Assembly (NCBI GenBank): GCA_900239685.1
Contig: OENT01000573.1
Location: forward strand, 33,031-97,030
Source of the DNA: Rotaria macrura
Lineage: Eukaryota > Rotifera > Eurotatoria > Philodinida > Philodinidae
Direction of reading: 5' to 3'
Length of the DNA stretch: 64,000 nt
Shown: positions 62,402 to 64,000 of the stretch, in pieces
Numbering within the stretch: the first letter of the stretch is position 1
Layout: the number at the start of each line of letters is the position of its first letter
The notes under the pieces: generated by a model
Seen by the model: the letters and a program-made list of their open reading frames with translations, nothing else
Databases searched by the model: none
Told to the model about the DNA's origin: nothing
Program-made: the position numbers and the translations under genes

Positions 62402-63475
62402 CTAGCTCAATAGAGAATCCCACACCATCAAATCCCCTCCTCCCTCGCCAGCCCCAAAATATCTTCTAACCCTAAAACCAGAGAGTTTTAATATTGGTAC
62501 ATGCCTATATCGAATCAATGTAAGATCTTCATTAAGAATTTCATCCAAAGTGAAACCACATGAACTGATGATACCAAAATGATGTTCAAGTCGATCTATA
62601 CGTTCTTTACCAAGCTTTTCATAAGCTTCACGTAATAATCGTAAAGAACGATATCGATGAAACATAGCTAAGCATTGATCTTCCTCTTCAGGCCATCGAT
62701 TATCAACATCGTTTAACTGAGTGAAATACATGGGACATCGATTAGGATTCTGGTGCCAGTTACGATTATGGTCAAATATTCCATTGACTCCATCTTCTTC
62801 CTTATCACAATCTTCAACTTTCTTTCCACAAAAGTAACACCATAGTTGTGCACATGTCGGACAAGTCATATGCATACAAGCATCATCTTTCATTCCAGCT
62901 AAACCACATTGTGGACAAGGAACTTTTTGTCCTGATTCTAAATATTCATCGAATTTGCGTTTATCATCAGCCAATTCAGCACATATAAAATGTTTTTCCA
63001 GTTCTGAAATTTCTTCACGAGTGCCATAATCAATCTTGAACTTTGGACAATCTTTCCGACATATTAAGCATGAAACTCTGCTACAATCTGGATGCTGACA
63101 ATGGAAAATATGTGAAGCATTTACATTACGTATGGCACCAAACGAACAAAATGGACAGTGATCGAAGCGCTCACTTTCTTTAAGAAAGTCTTTTACCCAA
63201 ACCAATACGAGCATGTGCTGATCATAGAAATTACGTTGTTCTGGAGTAAGTTGTCGTTCGAAAACACTCGGATTCAAGTCGATATGACATTGTAAACAAC
63301 GTAATGGTGTATAATTTTGTGGCTCCGAGAAAAATAAATTAACAATACGAGTTGAACATTCAACGCAATAATGATGTCCTTGAACACATTGTATGCCAGG
63401 ATGGTCGAGTTCTAGTTCATCCTGGCAAGCTCCACAAACTATTTTCTTTTTATCAAGTTTTATAGATGAAATCAT
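62402..63475 (-). CDS. RBR-type E3 ubiquitin ligase, copy 3 with altered ends
   Basis: The core matches copy 1 at nearly all residues, including the CPQC, DACMHMTC (catalytic-position Cys) and CYFC blocks of RING2. The ATG used by copies 1 and 2 is absent: its place is taken by unrelated sequence, and the first in-frame ATG falls at a different codon (MISSIKLDKKK). The frame stays open upstream and reads RVLSSHWRECVRKTIRAFDY, so an upstream exon could supply another start. At the C terminus the frame passes the point where copies 1 and 2 end and adds about 30 residues (LKLSGFRVRRYFGAGEGGGD) from a GC-rich patch, probably inserted DNA. Few substitutions in the core suggest selection or conversion. 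Confidence 0.75.
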   Translation of the reverse strand: MISSIKLDKKKIVCGACQDELELDHPGIQCVQGHHYCVECSTRIVNLFFSEPQNYTPLRCLQCHIDLNPSVFERQLTPEQRNFYDQHMLVLVWVKDFLKESERFDHCPFCSFGAIRNVNASHIFHCQHPDCSRVSCLICRKDCPKFKIDYGTREEISELEKHFICAELADDKRKFDEYLESGQKVPCPQCGLAGMKDDACMHMTCPTCAQLWCYFCGKKVEDCDKEEDGVNGIFDHNRNWHQNPNRCPMYFTQLNDVDNRWPEEEDQCLAMFHRYRSLRLLREAYEKLGKERIDRLEHHFGIISSCGFTLDEILNEDLTLIRYRHVPILKLSGFRVRRYFGAGEGGGDLMVWDSLLS

Positions 63476-64000
63476 TTCTGCTGAGTAATCGAAAGCACGG
63501 ATTGTTTTTCGAACACACTCACGCCAATGTGAGGATAAAACTCTGCGCAGAAAGCTACAAATAAATAGTTACCTATGGAAGAAAAAACAAAAACGAAGGA
63601 GATACGATGCTTTTATGGACTCATCATTCAAGGGGGAATAACGAAGAACGAAAGAAAGCTAAAATACAGTAATATAACTTTCGTTGAATAGAACTCGAAA
63701 GTCACGCTTAAACAATCGTAAGCAACCTGTTACGAGTAAAAATTTTTCTTTACAATAGGAAGCAAAGTAGTCCACGATTAATAATTATGAAAATAATGAC
63801 ATGATTTTGGTACAATACGAACTTCAACTTTCAATCCGTTAACTTGATGCATGAACTAGTATTATAAAATAGTTTTTAAGAGAGCATGCATGAGAAAGTC
63901 TAGCAACCACCTAATAGGTCATAACATGATTTTTGTAACACCCCCTTTCTTTTATTTCATTCGATTCTGCGTGAAAAACTGGGCTGACGAAACTTTTTTT
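63476..64000. other. Region upstream of RBR copy 3
   Basis: Alignable with the sequence upstream of copies 1 and 2 (for example GAACGAAAGAAAG and TATTATAAAATAGTTTTTAA), although the 50 bases next to the coding region are unrelated. No gene was seen. Confidence 0.45.

Overview
The window looks like nuclear DNA of a small-genome metazoan, most likely a bdelloid rotifer (Rotaria or Adineta type). This is an inference. The DNA is AT-rich, genes are split by GT-AG introns that are often 44-80 nt long, and there are metazoan genes (flower, ribosomal protein eL34, ankyrin, RBR ligases). It also carries an F-box/LRR gene of a kind common in bdelloids, a FLYWCH remnant, and many small non-autonomous DNA transposons. 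No bacterial operons, CRISPR arrays, rRNA or convincing tRNA genes were seen.

Layout. At 1-653 (-) is the start of a secreted helical protein cut off by the window edge. A five-exon flower homologue lies at 4802-6727 (+). From 6.7 to 13.9 kb there are no genes, but three TIR elements are present, two with clear target-site duplications (9 and 8 bp) and one with an imperfect 9-bp one. At 13879-14446 (-) is eL34. The main gene runs from 17658 to 28448 (+). It has six exons and encodes about 2,280 residues: a TIGR02452/DUF2263-type poly(ADP-ribose) glycohydrolase core with an intact GGG-x7-QEE signature, plus eleven PBZ-like C-x5/6-C-x6-8-H-x5-H modules. An ankyrin-repeat protein follows at 30758-32207 (-).

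From 34.4 to 39.3 kb there is transposon debris, including a 9-bp-TSD foldback element inserted in the end of a hAT-like MITE, and a broken FLYWCH gene. A GTP-cyclohydrolase-feedback-regulator-like gene is at 39979-40529 (-). Three paralogues of an RBR-type E3 ubiquitin ligase lie on the minus strand at 42.2, 46.4 and 62.4 kb. The first two share about 1 kb with no difference I could see. The second is frameshifted exactly at the edge of that tract, and the third has altered N and C termini. Between them are a membrane methyltransferase gene with one in-frame stop, a decayed F-box/LRR gene with two in-frame stops, and several ambiguous fragments.

The two halves differ. The first 33 kb holds mostly intact genes. 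The right half (34-64 kb) is dominated by duplicated, converted or decaying genes and transposon remnants, as in accessory DNA. The PARG-PBZ protein is the best candidate for an unusual system: one polypeptide that could both bind poly(ADP-ribose) through many fingers and hydrolyse it. That would fit DNA-damage biology in a desiccation-tolerant animal, but this link is inference.
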